Shown here piece by piece: positions 1 through 7,120 of a stretch of 20,390 nt of DNA. The notes under the pieces were generated by a model that made no database searches, was not told the origin of the DNA, and was given only the letters and a program-made list of their open reading frames with translations. The translations under genes were made by a program, and so were the position numbers. The stretch comes from RBG-16-66-20 sp964564865 (GTDB lineage Bacteria; Pseudomonadota; Gammaproteobacteria; Burkholderiales; SG8-39), in assembly GCA_964564865.1 (NCBI GenBank), contig CAZMDA010000067.1, forward strand, positions 1-20,390, written 5' to 3'. Position 1 is the first letter of the stretch. Every line of letters begins with the position of its first letter.

Positions 1-328
1 TCACCGCGTTGTTGAGCGCGGTGGCGAATACCGCGCCGTACATCGGCCAGGTGGGGAAGCCGAGCGCGGCGATCCAGGCCCCCAGCAGCAGCGGATCCAG
101 GTACAGGTTGCGCAGCTCGGCGGCGCGCGGGTCGCGCGCGCGCGAGGCGAGCAGCCACAGCAGGTGCGGGTAGGCGAGGAACTGCAGCGCGGCGAGGCCC
201 CAGGCCGCCGGGCCCGCCTCGCGCTCCCACAGGATCAGGCCGACCACCAGGAACGACCACGCGAAGGCGAAGGTGCGGACGCGGTAGTTGATGCCGACGA
301 GGCGGGGCACGGGGCTCTGCTGGGACAT
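1..328 (-). CDS. MASE2-domain membrane sensor protein, N-terminal part (probable diguanylate cyclase), cut by window edge
   Basis: Only the first 109 codons are present; the gene continues beyond base 1. The protein begins MSQQSPVPRLVG and shows hydrophobic helices near residues 22-34 and 43-61. A stretch around residues 53-85 (HLLWLLASRARDPRAAELRN, then YLDPLLLGAWIA) closely follows the MASE2 domain as I recall it from E. coli DgcC/AdrA, which has PHLAWQIASRAVDP. MASE2 is a membrane-embedded sensor usually fused to a GGDEF diguanylate cyclase and sometimes to an adenylate cyclase domain. The output domain lies outside the window, so the enzyme type is inference. The ATG at 328 has a purine-rich GGAGTAGGG upstream that could serve as ribosome binding site. 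It is divergent from the transaldolase gene, with 100 bp between the starts. Confidence 0.75.
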   Translation of the reverse strand, partial: MSQQSPVPRLVGINYRVRTFAFAWSFLVVGLILWEREAGPAAWGLAALQFLAYPHLLWLLASRARDPRAAELRNLYLDPLLLGAWIAALGFPTWPMYGAVFATALNNAV

Positions 329-428
329 TCCACAACCCTACTCCGCCGCGAAATCCTCCGCACAATCGCGAACAAATCTGACAGTTTCTGACGATGTCCC
401 GGACGCCGTTGTATCCTTCTGTCCTGCC
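329..428. promoter_or_regulatory. Divergent intergenic region between MASE2 gene and transaldolase gene
   Basis: This 100-bp gap must hold promoters for both flanking genes. On the plus strand, CTGACG (388-393) and TATCCT (412-417) with 18 bp between them make a weak sigma-70-like pair that would start RNA only a few bases before the transaldolase ATG. TCTGAC occurs twice, at 377-382 and 387-392, ten bases apart, a spacing that would put both copies on the same helical face. No convincing minus-strand promoter was found. All of this is pattern reading without experimental support. Confidence 0.3.
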
Positions 429-1349
429 ATGAACCAGCTTGATGCACTCCGGCGCCATTCGATCGTGGTTGCCGATACAGGGGACATCGACGCCGTCGCC
501 CGCTGGAAGCCGCGGGACGCGACCACCAACCCGTCGCTGCTGCTGGCCGCCGCGCAGGACCCGCGCTACCGGCACCTGGTGGACGCGGACCTGGACCGCA
601 TGTTCGTCAACTTCGGACGCGAGATCCTGAAGCACGTGGACCCGGGCGAGGGCCGGGTCTCCACCGAGGTGGATGCGCGCCTGTCCTTCGACACCATGGC
701 CACGCTGGCGAAGGCGCGCCGCCTGGTGGCGCTCTACGCCGAGGCCGGCATCGGCCCGGAGCGCGTGCTGGTCAAGGTCGCGGCCACCTGGGAGGGCATC
801 CGCGCCGCCGAGCAGCTCGAGCGCGAGGGCATCCACTGCAACCTCACGCTGCTGTTCTCGTTCGCGCAGGCGGTGGCCTGCGCCGAGGCGGGCGTCACGC
901 TCATCTCGCCCTTCGTCGGCCGCATCTACGACTGGCACAAGGCCGCGCGCAAGGTGGAGGACATCGCCATCGAGGACGATCCCGGCGTCGCCTCGGTGAC
1001 GCGCATCTACAACTACTACAAGCGCCACGGCTACAGGACGCAGGTGATGGGCGCGAGCTTCCGCAAGACGGCGCAGATCCTGGCGCTGGCCGGCTGCGAC
1101 CTGCTCACCATCGCGCCGGACCTGCTGGAGAAACTCTCGGCAGCGGAGGGCGAGGTGCCGGCGAGGCTCTCGGCCGAGGCCGCGCGGCGCATGCCGATCG
1201 AGCGGCTGTCGCTGGACGAGAAGGCGTACCGGTGGCTGCACAACGAGGACGCGATGGCGGTGGAGAAGCTCTCCGACGGCATCCGCCGCTTCGACGCCGA
1301 TGCGCGCAAGCTCGAGGCCTACATGGCCGCGCAGGCGAAGGCCGCCTGA
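429..1349 (+). CDS. tal: Transaldolase (TalB type)
   Basis: Transaldolase moves a dihydroxyacetone unit between sugar phosphates in the non-oxidative pentose phosphate pathway and acts in the cytoplasm. The 306-residue protein follows E. coli TalB closely: VVADTGD at 13-19 with the catalytic Asp16, DATTNPSLLL at 30-39, STEVDARLS at 78-86, Schiff-base Lys116 in RVLVKVAATW, then NLTLLFSFAQA, LISPFVGRI and VMGASFR. Compared with TalB (317 residues) about 15 residues are missing around residue 55, where TalB has an extra helix. The ATG at 429 is chosen because the TalB alignment begins there; the open frame extends upstream to 288 without matching the family. The stop TGA overlaps the ATG of the next gene by one base (TGATG), so translational coupling is likely. 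No clear Shine-Dalgarno sequence is seen. Confidence 0.95.
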   Translation: MNQLDALRRHSIVVADTGDIDAVARWKPRDATTNPSLLLAAAQDPRYRHLVDADLDRMFVNFGREILKHVDPGEGRVSTEVDARLSFDTMATLAKARRLVALYAEAGIGPERVLVKVAATWEGIRAAEQLEREGIHCNLTLLFSFAQAVACAEAGVTLISPFVGRIYDWHKAARKVEDIAIEDDPGVASVTRIYNYYKRHGYRTQVMGASFRKTAQILALAGCDLLTIAPDLLEKLSAAEGEVPARLSAEAARRMPIERLSLDEKAYRWLHNEDAMAVEKLSDGIRRFDADARKLEAYMAAQAKAA

Positions 1350-2113
1350 TGGTCCGGCTGGAGTTCGAGTCGCGCCCGGACGGCCTGGTCGCCCGGGTCA
1401 CGCTCGACAACCCGAAGAAGCTCAACATCTTCACCCGCGCGGCCATGGCCGAGCTGGTGCGCACGATGCGCGAGGCGGAACTGAAGGACGGCCTGCGCGC
1501 GGTGGTGCTCACCGGCGCCGGCGACAAGGCCTTCGTCGGCGGCGCGGACCTGGACGCGCTGGGGTCCCTGGACCCGGCTTCCGCCCGCGCGTTCATCGGC
1601 CAGGTGCACCAGGCCTGCGCCGCGATGCGCGAGTGCCCGGTGCCGGTGGTGGCGCGCATCAACGGCTTTTGCATCGGCGCCGGGCTGGAGCTCGCCGCCG
1701 CCTGCGACCTGCGCATCGCGGTGGACACCGCGGTGTTCTCCATGCCGGAGGTGCGCCTCGGCATCCCCTCCGTGGTGGAGGCGGCGCTGCTGCCGCGCCT
1801 GGTGGGCGCCGGCCGCGCGCGCTGGCTGGTGATGACCGGCGAGGCGGTGCACGCCCCGGAGGCGCTCGCCTGGGGGCTGGTGGAGAAGATCGCGCCGGCG
1901 GCGCACCTGGACACCGCGGTCAACGCCGCGCTGGACGCGATCCTCGCCGGCAGCGACGAGTCCATCCGCGCGCAGAAGCGCCTGTGCCAGATGTGGGAGG
2001 AAGCGCCGCTGGAGGCGAGCATCCGCGCCAGCGTGGACGAATTCGCGCGCGCCTACGAGTCGCCGGAGCCGGGCAGGCGGATCGCGGCGTTCCGCAAGGC
2101 GCGCCGCAAGTAG
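1349..2113 (+). CDS. Enoyl-CoA hydratase/isomerase family protein
   Basis: A 254-residue crotonase-fold protein. It has the oxyanion-hole segment AFVGGADLDAL (61-71), INGFCIGAGLELAAACDLRIA-type core (105-124) and SMPEVRLGIPS (131-141). Both glutamates that serve as general acid/base in enoyl-CoA hydratase are present, at 114 (GAGLELA) and 134 (MPEVRLG), so hydration of a 2-enoyl-CoA is plausible. The usual PGxGGTQRL segment after the second Glu is replaced by PSVVEAALLPRLVG, which marks a divergent subgroup, so the exact substrate cannot be named. The start overlaps the transaldolase stop, giving a two-gene operon. It ends 13 bp from the convergent exported-protein gene. Confidence 0.88.
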   Translation: MVRLEFESRPDGLVARVTLDNPKKLNIFTRAAMAELVRTMREAELKDGLRAVVLTGAGDKAFVGGADLDALGSLDPASARAFIGQVHQACAAMRECPVPVVARINGFCIGAGLELAAACDLRIAVDTAVFSMPEVRLGIPSVVEAALLPRLVGAGRARWLVMTGEAVHAPEALAWGLVEKIAPAAHLDTAVNAALDAILAGSDESIRAQKRLCQMWEEAPLEASIRASVDEFARAYESPEPGRRIAAFRKARRK

Positions 2114-2126
2114 CAGGGCTCGCCGC

Positions 2127-2786
2127 CTAGGGCGCGAGCTTGTAGGACACCAGTTCCTGGCTGTGCCCGTTGGGCCCGAAATCCTGCTCCTGCTTCACCC
2201 AGCGCCGCAGCTCGGGCACCCACCAGACGGTCACCATCGAACGCCCGGGCTTGGGCTTCTTCGCCAGCTGCATCGTGCCCTCGGACTCGATGCGCAGGGC
2301 GCGGAACCGCCCGGCCGGCACCGTGACGTCCTCCCAGCCGACCACCCGGGTGGTGCGGCGGTGGCGCACGACGTTCCCGTCCGGCAGCGTCTCCATGTCG
2401 TAGTCGGACGGGTAGCTGTCGCCGGGCTTCATCGGGAACGCGAGCAGCGCGGTGCTCGGACGCATGATGGCGCTCGGCCTGCCGCCGCGGCTGCCGGTGA
2501 TCATGATGTTCCACTCGTCGCTGAACACCATGTCGGACTCGACCGGCTCGTCCTCGGCCTCGCCCTCGAACTTGCGCAGCACCACCACGTGCACCCGGTT
2601 GCCGGTGACGCCGGTGACCTCGAAGTTCTCGAGCACTTTCTTCGAGCGGCCGCGGGCGCGGATCTCGGACTGGTAGGTCCAGGTATCGCCCACGGCGACG
2701 CGGGGCTTGTCGGCGGCGGCGGGGTCGGCGGCGGAGGCGGCGCCCGAGACCAGCGCGAGCGCCGCCGCGAGCAGGGCGGCTTTCAT
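2127..2786 (-). CDS. Exported hypothetical protein (219 aa)
   Basis: The N-terminus MKAALLAAALALVSGAASA is a clear Sec signal peptide with cleavage expected near residue 19-20, so the protein is probably periplasmic. The mature part is beta-rich (GDTWTYQSEI near the start, then VHVVVLRKFEGE, VGWEDVTVPAGRFRALRIE and VTVWWVPELRRWVK). The VPAGRFRA...WWVPELRRWVK pattern resembles DUF3108-like or LolA/TapB-like beta-sheet proteins of unknown function, but I do not recognise a specific family. Start chosen at 2786 for the signal peptide; an in-frame ATG at 2798 (MGPTMKAA) is an alternative. The longer open frame upstream is tRNA sequence. It lies only 21 bp after the tRNA-Glu 3' end on the same strand with no visible terminator, so it may be expressed from the tRNA promoter. 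Confidence 0.75.
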   Translation of the reverse strand: MKAALLAAALALVSGAASAADPAAADKPRVAVGDTWTYQSEIRARGRSKKVLENFEVTGVTGNRVHVVVLRKFEGEAEDEPVESDMVFSDEWNIMITGSRGGRPSAIMRPSTALLAFPMKPGDSYPSDYDMETLPDGNVVRHRRTTRVVGWEDVTVPAGRFRALRIESEGTMQLAKKPKPGRSMVTVWWVPELRRWVKQEQDFGPNGHSQELVSYKLAP

Positions 2787-2807
2787 GGTCGGTCCCATCC
2801 GGAAAAC

Positions 2808-2883
2808 TGGCGTCCCCACGGGGATTCGAACCCCGGTTCTCACCGTGAAAGGGTGGTGTCCTAGGCCTCTAGACGATAGGGAC
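2808..2883 (-). tRNA. tRNA-Glu (anticodon TTC)
   Basis: Read on the minus strand the sequence folds as a full cloverleaf. The acceptor arms are GTCCCTA/TGGGGAC, the D arm is GTCTAGAGGCCTAGGAC, the anticodon loop is CTTTCAC with anticodon TTC, and the T arm is CGGGG-TTCGAAT-CCCCG. Discriminator G and an encoded CCA (2808-2810) follow. The anticodon stem CCACC/GGTGA has a C-A mismatch at its outermost pair. It lies 20 bp downstream of tRNA-Ala on the same strand and close to gltX, whose product charges it. Confidence 0.96.
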
Positions 2884-2903
2884 TTGCGGCAACAAAATCT
2901 TGG

Positions 2904-2979
<76 letters not shown>

Positions 2980-2993
2980 ACGCAAGGGCGCGA

Positions 2994-3002
2994 ATTATAT
3001 CA
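2994..3002 (-). promoter_or_regulatory. Extended -10 promoter of the tRNA-Ala/tRNA-Glu operon
   Basis: The minus strand reads TGATATAAT, a perfect TATAAT with the TGn extension, 15 bases before the tRNA-Ala 5' end. It is followed by a GC-rich discriminator (TCGCGCCC), typical of stable RNA promoters under stringent control. No good -35 hexamer is found 16-18 bp upstream, which agrees with an extended -10 type. It is the most AT-rich short stretch in the neighbourhood. Confidence 0.75.
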
Positions 3003-3045
3003 ACATTCGGGCCCCAATAGCAGGGCCCGAGGCCGGATTCGTGCA

Positions 3046-3459
3046 TCATCGACAGGCCCCGAGGCGGCGCGCCTGGATGCGGGAGCGCACATCCAGGGTC
3101 TGCGTCCCGACCACGGTGCGCACCGTGAGGCTGCCCTCGATGCGCTCGGGGGCGTAGCTCAGGTCGCCGCTGCCGCTGATGGTGACGTTCTGGTCGCGGC
3201 ACAGGATGTCGAAATGGTAGGCCTTGCCGTCGTCGCGCTGGTTGAGGAACTCGCAGCCCGGGCCGGGGGCGCCGAACAGGCGCCCGGGGTTGCGGCCGTC
3301 CTCGGCGCTCAGGCAGCGCTTGAGGGCCTGCTCGGCCTGCGGCGCGCCGGGCGCCACGGTGGTGACCTTGATCTCCCAGTCCCCGGGCACGATCTGGGCC
3401 GAAACCGGGAGCGATGCCGCGAGCGGGACCGCCAGCACGAGGGGCAGCAGGCGCTTCAT
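3046..3459 (-). CDS. Exported DUF3617-family protein
   Basis: A 137-residue protein with a signal peptide (MKRLLPLVLAVPLAASLPVSA, cleavage near 21). The mature part matches the DUF3617 pattern: PGDWEIKVTT early, RCLSAED with Cys49, GPGCEF with Cys69, YHFDILC with Cys87, the ISGSGDLSYAPERIEGSL stretch, and a final Cys136. Four cysteines would allow two disulfides in the periplasm. The function of DUF3617 is unknown. The ATG overlaps the gltX stop codon (ATGA), so it is probably translated from the gltX message. It ends 67 bp before the tRNA-Ala gene on the same strand, and the tRNA promoter lies in that gap. Confidence 0.85.
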   Translation of the reverse strand: MKRLLPLVLAVPLAASLPVSAQIVPGDWEIKVTTVAPGAPQAEQALKRCLSAEDGRNPGRLFGAPGPGCEFLNQRDDGKAYHFDILCRDQNVTISGSGDLSYAPERIEGSLTVRTVVGTQTLDVRSRIQARRLGACR

Positions 3460-4844
3460 CCGCGGGCGCCCTTCAGCTGGCGCTCCAGGCGCGCGAGCAC
3501 GGTCTCGCGCCCGAGCAGTTCCAGCACCGCGTCGATGGACGGGGTCTGGGTGCGCCCGGTGACGATGGCGCGCAGGGGCATGAGGAGCTGCGGCATCTTC
3601 AGGCCGCTCGCCTTCGCCACGTCCTTCAGCACGCCGTTGATCGAGGCGCGGTCCCACGCGGTCGCCTGCAGCTTCCCGGCCAGCTGGGCGAGCGCGGCGC
3701 CCACCTCCGCCGCGACCTCCACCGGCGCCGGCTCCTGCTGCGCGTAGAACAGCATCGCCTCCTCCGCGAGGTGCACGATGGTGCTGGCGCGGTCCTTCAG
3801 CAGGGCGACCACCTTCTCCAGCGGCGGGCCGCCGGCGGCCTTGCCGGCCAGCAGCGGCGCCACCAGCGCCGCGAGGCGCGCGTCGTCCGCCTGGCGGATG
3901 TACTGCTGGTTCAGCCACAGGGCCTTCGCCGGGTCGAACTGCGCCGCGGAACGGCTGACGTGGGCGAAGTCGAACCACTTCACGATGTTGCCGATCGGCA
4001 GCATCTCGTCGTTGCCATGGGACCAGCCCAGGCGCGCGAGGCAATTGACCAGTGCCTCGGGCAGGAAACCCTCGTCGCGGTACTGGGTCACGCTCACCGC
4101 GCCGTGGCGCTTGGACAGGCGCTCGCCGTCGGCGCCCAGGATCATCGGCACATGGGCGAACTCGGGCAGCTGCGCCTGCAACGCGCGGAAGATGTGGATC
4201 TGGCGCGGGGTGTTGTTGACGTGGTCGTCGCCGCGGATGACGTGCGTGATCGCCATGTCGAGGTCGTCCACCACGACGCCGAAGTTGTAGGTGGGCACGC
4301 CGTCGGCGCGCAGCAGCACCAGGTCGTCCAGCTCGGCGTTCGGGAACGCGATCGGGCCCTTCACCAGGTCGTTCCATCCGACCGAGCCCTCCTCCGGCGT
4401 GCGGAAGCGGATCACCGGCGGCCGGTCGGCGGGCGGCACCAGGCCGAGCGCCTTCGCCCGCTCCGGGCGCCAGCGGCCGTCGTAGCGGGGCTTGGCACCC
4501 TTCTCCACCTGCTCCTTGCGCAGCGCATCCAGCTCCTCGCGCGTCATCCAGCACGGGTAGGCATGGCCGGCGGCGACGAGCTGCTCGGCCACCGCCTTGT
4601 AGCGCTCGAGGCGCTTCATCTGGAAGAACGGGCCCTCGTCCCAGTCCAGGCCCAGCCACTGCATGCTCTCCAGGATGGCATTCACCGAGGCCTCGGTGGA
4701 GCGCTCCAGGTCGGTGTCCTCGATGCGCAGCACGAAGCGGCCGCCGTGCTTGCGCGCCCAGGCCCAGGAAAAGAGCGCGGTGCGCGCGCCGCCGATGTGC
4801 AGGAAGCCCGTGGGGCTGGGCGCGAAGCGGGTGCGGATCGTCAT
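3456..4844 (-). CDS. gltX: Glutamyl-tRNA synthetase
   Basis: A class I aminoacyl-tRNA synthetase of 462 residues that joins glutamate to tRNA-Glu, supplying translation and tetrapyrrole synthesis. The N-terminus TRFAPSPTGFLHIGG carries the HIGH-type motif (HIGG at 16-19), RIEDTDLERS follows at 40-49, and the KMSKS-type loop is LSKRH at 243-247. Of the zinc ligands of E. coli GluRS only Cys98 remains (PCWMT and DGRWRPE replace the Cys/His positions), so this is a zinc-free form, as in many bacteria. Start chosen at 4844 (MTIRTRFAPS) because the family begins there; ATG at 4856 is an alternative. No clear Shine-Dalgarno is seen. Only 18 bp separate it from the divergent FAD monooxygenase start. 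Confidence 0.97.
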   Translation of the reverse strand: MTIRTRFAPSPTGFLHIGGARTALFSWAWARKHGGRFVLRIEDTDLERSTEASVNAILESMQWLGLDWDEGPFFQMKRLERYKAVAEQLVAAGHAYPCWMTREELDALRKEQVEKGAKPRYDGRWRPERAKALGLVPPADRPPVIRFRTPEEGSVGWNDLVKGPIAFPNAELDDLVLLRADGVPTYNFGVVVDDLDMAITHVIRGDDHVNNTPRQIHIFRALQAQLPEFAHVPMILGADGERLSKRHGAVSVTQYRDEGFLPEALVNCLARLGWSHGNDEMLPIGNIVKWFDFAHVSRSAAQFDPAKALWLNQQYIRQADDARLAALVAPLLAGKAAGGPPLEKVVALLKDRASTIVHLAEEAMLFYAQQEPAPVEVAAEVGAALAQLAGKLQATAWDRASINGVLKDVAKASGLKMPQLLMPLRAIVTGRTQTPSIDAVLELLGRETVLARLERQLKGARG

Positions 4845-4862
4845 TGGTGATAGCATTTTCGC
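4845..4862. promoter_or_regulatory. 18-bp gap between divergent gltX and FAD monooxygenase starts, with an extended -10 on the plus strand
   Basis: The plus strand contains TGATAGCAT (4848-4856), an extended -10 with a hexamer matching TATAAT at four of six positions. RNA would begin near 4863, the same base as the first possible ATG of the monooxygenase gene. That gene would then either be leaderless or use the in-frame ATG at 4917 with a leader of about 54 bases. Promoter elements for gltX must lie inside the monooxygenase coding sequence or overlap this gap. The minus-strand TGCTATCAC is a weak candidate but would start RNA inside gltX. Confidence 0.35.
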
Positions 4863-6722
4863 ATGGGCACCGCTGCGCAGCCGAAGGCGTTCCAGGCCGC
4901 TTTCCAACCCTCGAGCATGCCCGGCTACACCCTGCCCGAGTATCCGTACCGCACGCCGCCGGAGATCGCCCGCGGCACCACCGGCGCCTACCCGGTGATC
5001 GTCGTCGGCGGCGGCCTCGCCGGCCTCAGCGCGGCGCTGGAGCTGGGCAGCCGCGGCATCCGCACCATCGTGCTGGACGAGGACAACAGCGTCGGCGCGG
5101 CCGGCCTGTCCTCGCGCGGCATCTGCTACGCCAAGCGCTCGCTGGAGATCCTGGACCGCTTCGGCGTCGCCGAACGCGTGCGCGCCAAGGGCGTCACCTG
5201 GAACGAGGGCGACGTGTTCCGCGGCCGCGAGCGCCTGTACCGCTTCAACCTGCAGCCCGAGACCGACCAGAAGTTCCCCGCCTTCGTCAACCTGCAGCAG
5301 TTCTACGTCGAGCAGTACCTGGTCGAGCGCCTGCAGCAGATGCCCGCGGTGGACCTGCGCTGGAAGAACCGGGTGAGCTCGGTGCGCCAGGACGCCGACG
5401 GCGTCTACGTCACGGTGCAGACGCCGGAGGGCAAGTATTCCTGCAAGGCGCGCTACCTCGTCGCCGCGGACGGCGGCCACAGCGTGATCCGGGAGAAGCT
5501 GCGCGTGCGCGACGCCGCCCACGCGCTGCTGGAGGACTACTGGTGCATCGCCGACGTGCGGCTGTCGAAGAAGGAAGCGGCGGTGCGCAAGGCGTTCCTG
5601 GACAGCGAGCTGAACGAGGGCGGCGCGATCTGGTACCACCAGATGGCCGACGGCGTGTGGCGCACCGACTGGCAGATCTCGCAGTACAAGCGTCCGGACC
5701 TGGAGGCGACGCCGCAGCGCGCGAGGAAGCGGCTGCAGAAGCTGCTGGGCCCGAAGGTGAAGTTCGAGCTGGTGTGGGTCGGGCCGTGGCGCTTCCGCAA
5801 GCGCTACGTGGCGAAGATGCTGCATGGCCGCGTGCTGTTCCTCGGCGACGCCGCCGCGCAGCACTCGCCCTTCGGCGCGCGCGGCGGCAACCGCGCCATC
5901 CAGGACGCCAACAACCTCGCCTGGAAGCTGGCGCTGGTGCTGGAGGGCAAGGCGCACCCGGACCTGCTCGCCACCTACCACGACGAGCGCCACCGCGCCG
6001 CGCGCGAGGCGGTGGAGATCTCCACCCGCAGCGCCTGCTTCATCGGCCCGGAGAACCCCAACCAGCGCGTGTTCCGCGACGCCATGCTGGACCTGGCGCA
6101 GATGGACGAGCGCATGCGCGCGCTGGTGAACGTCGGGCGGCTGTCCACCGCCTGCGACTATTGGGACTCGCCGCTCAATGGCGGCTCGGGGTACTCGCCG
6201 CGGAACGGCGGCGCGGACGGCTTCGATGCCCCGCTCGCCTCGCCGGGCAGCGCCGCGCCCGACGGCCGGCTGGGCGAGGGCTACCTCGTGGACCGGTTCC
6301 GCGGCGAGTTCACCACGCTGCTGTTCGGCGAGGCCGCCGGCGCGATCCCGCGCCGGGGCAACGAGGCGCTATGGGCGCGCTATGGCGTGCCGGCGGAGGG
6401 GGCCACCTACGTCATCCGGCCCGACGGGCACGTCCTCGCGCGCTGCCGCGGCCTGGACGCGGCGTTCGCGCAGCGCTCGATCGAGGCCGTGCTGCAGTAT
6501 CGCGCCACGCCGCGGCGCGCCGAAGGCGCCGCGCCCGTCACGATCCACGACCGCGACCGGCTCTACGAGGAATTCGAGGCGAGCCTGGAGGGCGTCCCGG
6601 CCGGGGAGCGCGAACGCGCGCTCGCCCGCCTCGCCGTCGCCCTCGCCAACCGGCTGCCGCCGGAGGAAGCCGCCGAAGCCATCCGCTCCGTGCGCAGGAA
6701 GCGCACGCCCCGCGCCCTCTAG
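4863..6722 (+). CDS. FAD-dependent aromatic hydroxylase-like oxidoreductase (group A, MhpA-like) with C-terminal DUF2783-like extension
   Basis: Group A flavoprotein monooxygenases use NAD(P)H and O2 to hydroxylate aromatic compounds. The 619-residue protein shows the FAD-binding VVGGGLAGLSAA (48-59), the DG motif LVAADGGHSVIREKL near 203, and the GD motif LFLGDAAAQHSPFGARGGNR near 325-345. It also has the C-terminal thioredoxin-like part of this family (YLVDRFRGEFTTLLFG, then TYVIRPDGHVLARC). From about residue 560 an extra segment (HDRDRLYEEFEASLEG, LARLAVALANRL, EAIRSVRR) resembles DUF2783, normally a separate small neighbour protein. Substrate unknown. An in-frame ATG at 4917 (MPGYTLPEYPYR, 601 residues) may be the true start; neither start has a good ribosome binding site. 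It ends 5 bp from the convergent DUF35 gene. Confidence 0.85.
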   Translation: MGTAAQPKAFQAAFQPSSMPGYTLPEYPYRTPPEIARGTTGAYPVIVVGGGLAGLSAALELGSRGIRTIVLDEDNSVGAAGLSSRGICYAKRSLEILDRFGVAERVRAKGVTWNEGDVFRGRERLYRFNLQPETDQKFPAFVNLQQFYVEQYLVERLQQMPAVDLRWKNRVSSVRQDADGVYVTVQTPEGKYSCKARYLVAADGGHSVIREKLRVRDAAHALLEDYWCIADVRLSKKEAAVRKAFLDSELNEGGAIWYHQMADGVWRTDWQISQYKRPDLEATPQRARKRLQKLLGPKVKFELVWVGPWRFRKRYVAKMLHGRVLFLGDAAAQHSPFGARGGNRAIQDANNLAWKLALVLEGKAHPDLLATYHDERHRAAREAVEISTRSACFIGPENPNQRVFRDAMLDLAQMDERMRALVNVGRLSTACDYWDSPLNGGSGYSPRNGGADGFDAPLASPGSAAPDGRLGEGYLVDRFRGEFTTLLFGEAAGAIPRRGNEALWARYGVPAEGATYVIRPDGHVLARCRGLDAAFAQRSIEAVLQYRATPRRAEGAAPVTIHDRDRLYEEFEASLEGVPAGERERALARLAVALANRLPPEEAAEAIRSVRRKRTPRAL

Positions 6723-6731
6723 CGGCGCTAG
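6719..6731. repeat. Palindrome CTAGCG-G-CGCTAG spanning both convergent stop codons
   Basis: Six-base arms around one central base contain the TAG stop of the plus-strand monooxygenase gene (6720-6722) and the TAG stop of the minus-strand DUF35 gene (6730-6728). The two coding regions are therefore separated by 5 bp and end symmetrically. No T-run follows on either strand, so it is not a standard terminator. Confidence 0.6.
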
Positions 6732-7120
6732 GCGGGGGTGAACATCGGCACGGGCGGGCCGCCGTCGGTGGGCTTGAACACCACCTTCACCTTCTGCCCG
6801 ATGTGCACCGCGTCGAGGTCGCAGTCGACGATGTTGGTCAGCATGCTGACACCCTCGTCCAGCGTCACGTAGGCGATGCAGTAGGCCACCGGCACGCCGC
6901 GCCGGAGCACGCTGCAGGTGTAGACGGTGCCGGTGCCCTTCGCCTCGCGCCATTCGGTCCGGTCGGAGAAGCAGTGCGGGCAGATGGCGCGCGGGTAATG
7001 GTGGTATTGCCCGCACGCGGCGCAGAACTTCACCAGCAGCTTGCCGCTGGCGGCGGCGTCGAAGAAGGGCTTCACCTCCGGATTGACCGCCGGCGCCGGG
7101 ATCCTGCGTTCGGTCGTCAT
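6728..7120 (-). CDS. OB-fold/zinc-ribbon acyl-CoA-binding protein (DUF35 family)
   Basis: A 130-residue protein with an N-terminal helix, a rubredoxin-like zinc ribbon (Cys33, Cys36, Cys47, Cys50 in KFCAACGQYHHYPRAICPHC) and an OB fold (GTGTVYTCSVLRRG, YVTLDEGVSMLTNIVDCDLD, IGQKVKVVF). DUF35 proteins are obligate partners of thiolase-fold enzymes. Known cases are the ChsH2 DUF35 domain with the aldolase Ltp2 in steroid side-chain breakdown, and the scaffold between acetoacetyl-CoA thiolase and HMG-CoA synthase in archaea. Its ATG overlaps the stop of the upstream thiolase-like gene (ATGA), which fits a two-subunit complex made in a fixed ratio. The substrate cannot be inferred. Confidence 0.9.
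   Translation of the reverse strand: MTTERRIPAPAVNPEVKPFFDAAASGKLLVKFCAACGQYHHYPRAICPHCFSDRTEWREAKGTGTVYTCSVLRRGVPVAYCIAYVTLDEGVSMLTNIVDCDLDAVHIGQKVKVVFKPTDGGPPVPMFTPA

Noticed and set aside
329..341. GTAGGG half-site on the minus strand (341-336) just before the MASE2 gene, resembling half of the palindromic element
   Set aside because: No matching CCCTAC half is present at the right distance, and the position fits a ribosome binding site (GGAGTAGGG). Treated as coincidence.
2118..2139. Hairpin GCTCGC/GCGAGC between the convergent hydratase and exported-protein genes as a terminator
   Set aside because: The stem has only 6 bp with a 10-base loop, overlaps the coding end of the minus-strand gene and lacks a T-run on both strands.
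2787..2807. TTTT just after tRNA-Glu (minus strand) as a terminator
   Set aside because: Only four T residues and no hairpin other than the tRNA acceptor stem itself, so not enough for a terminator call.
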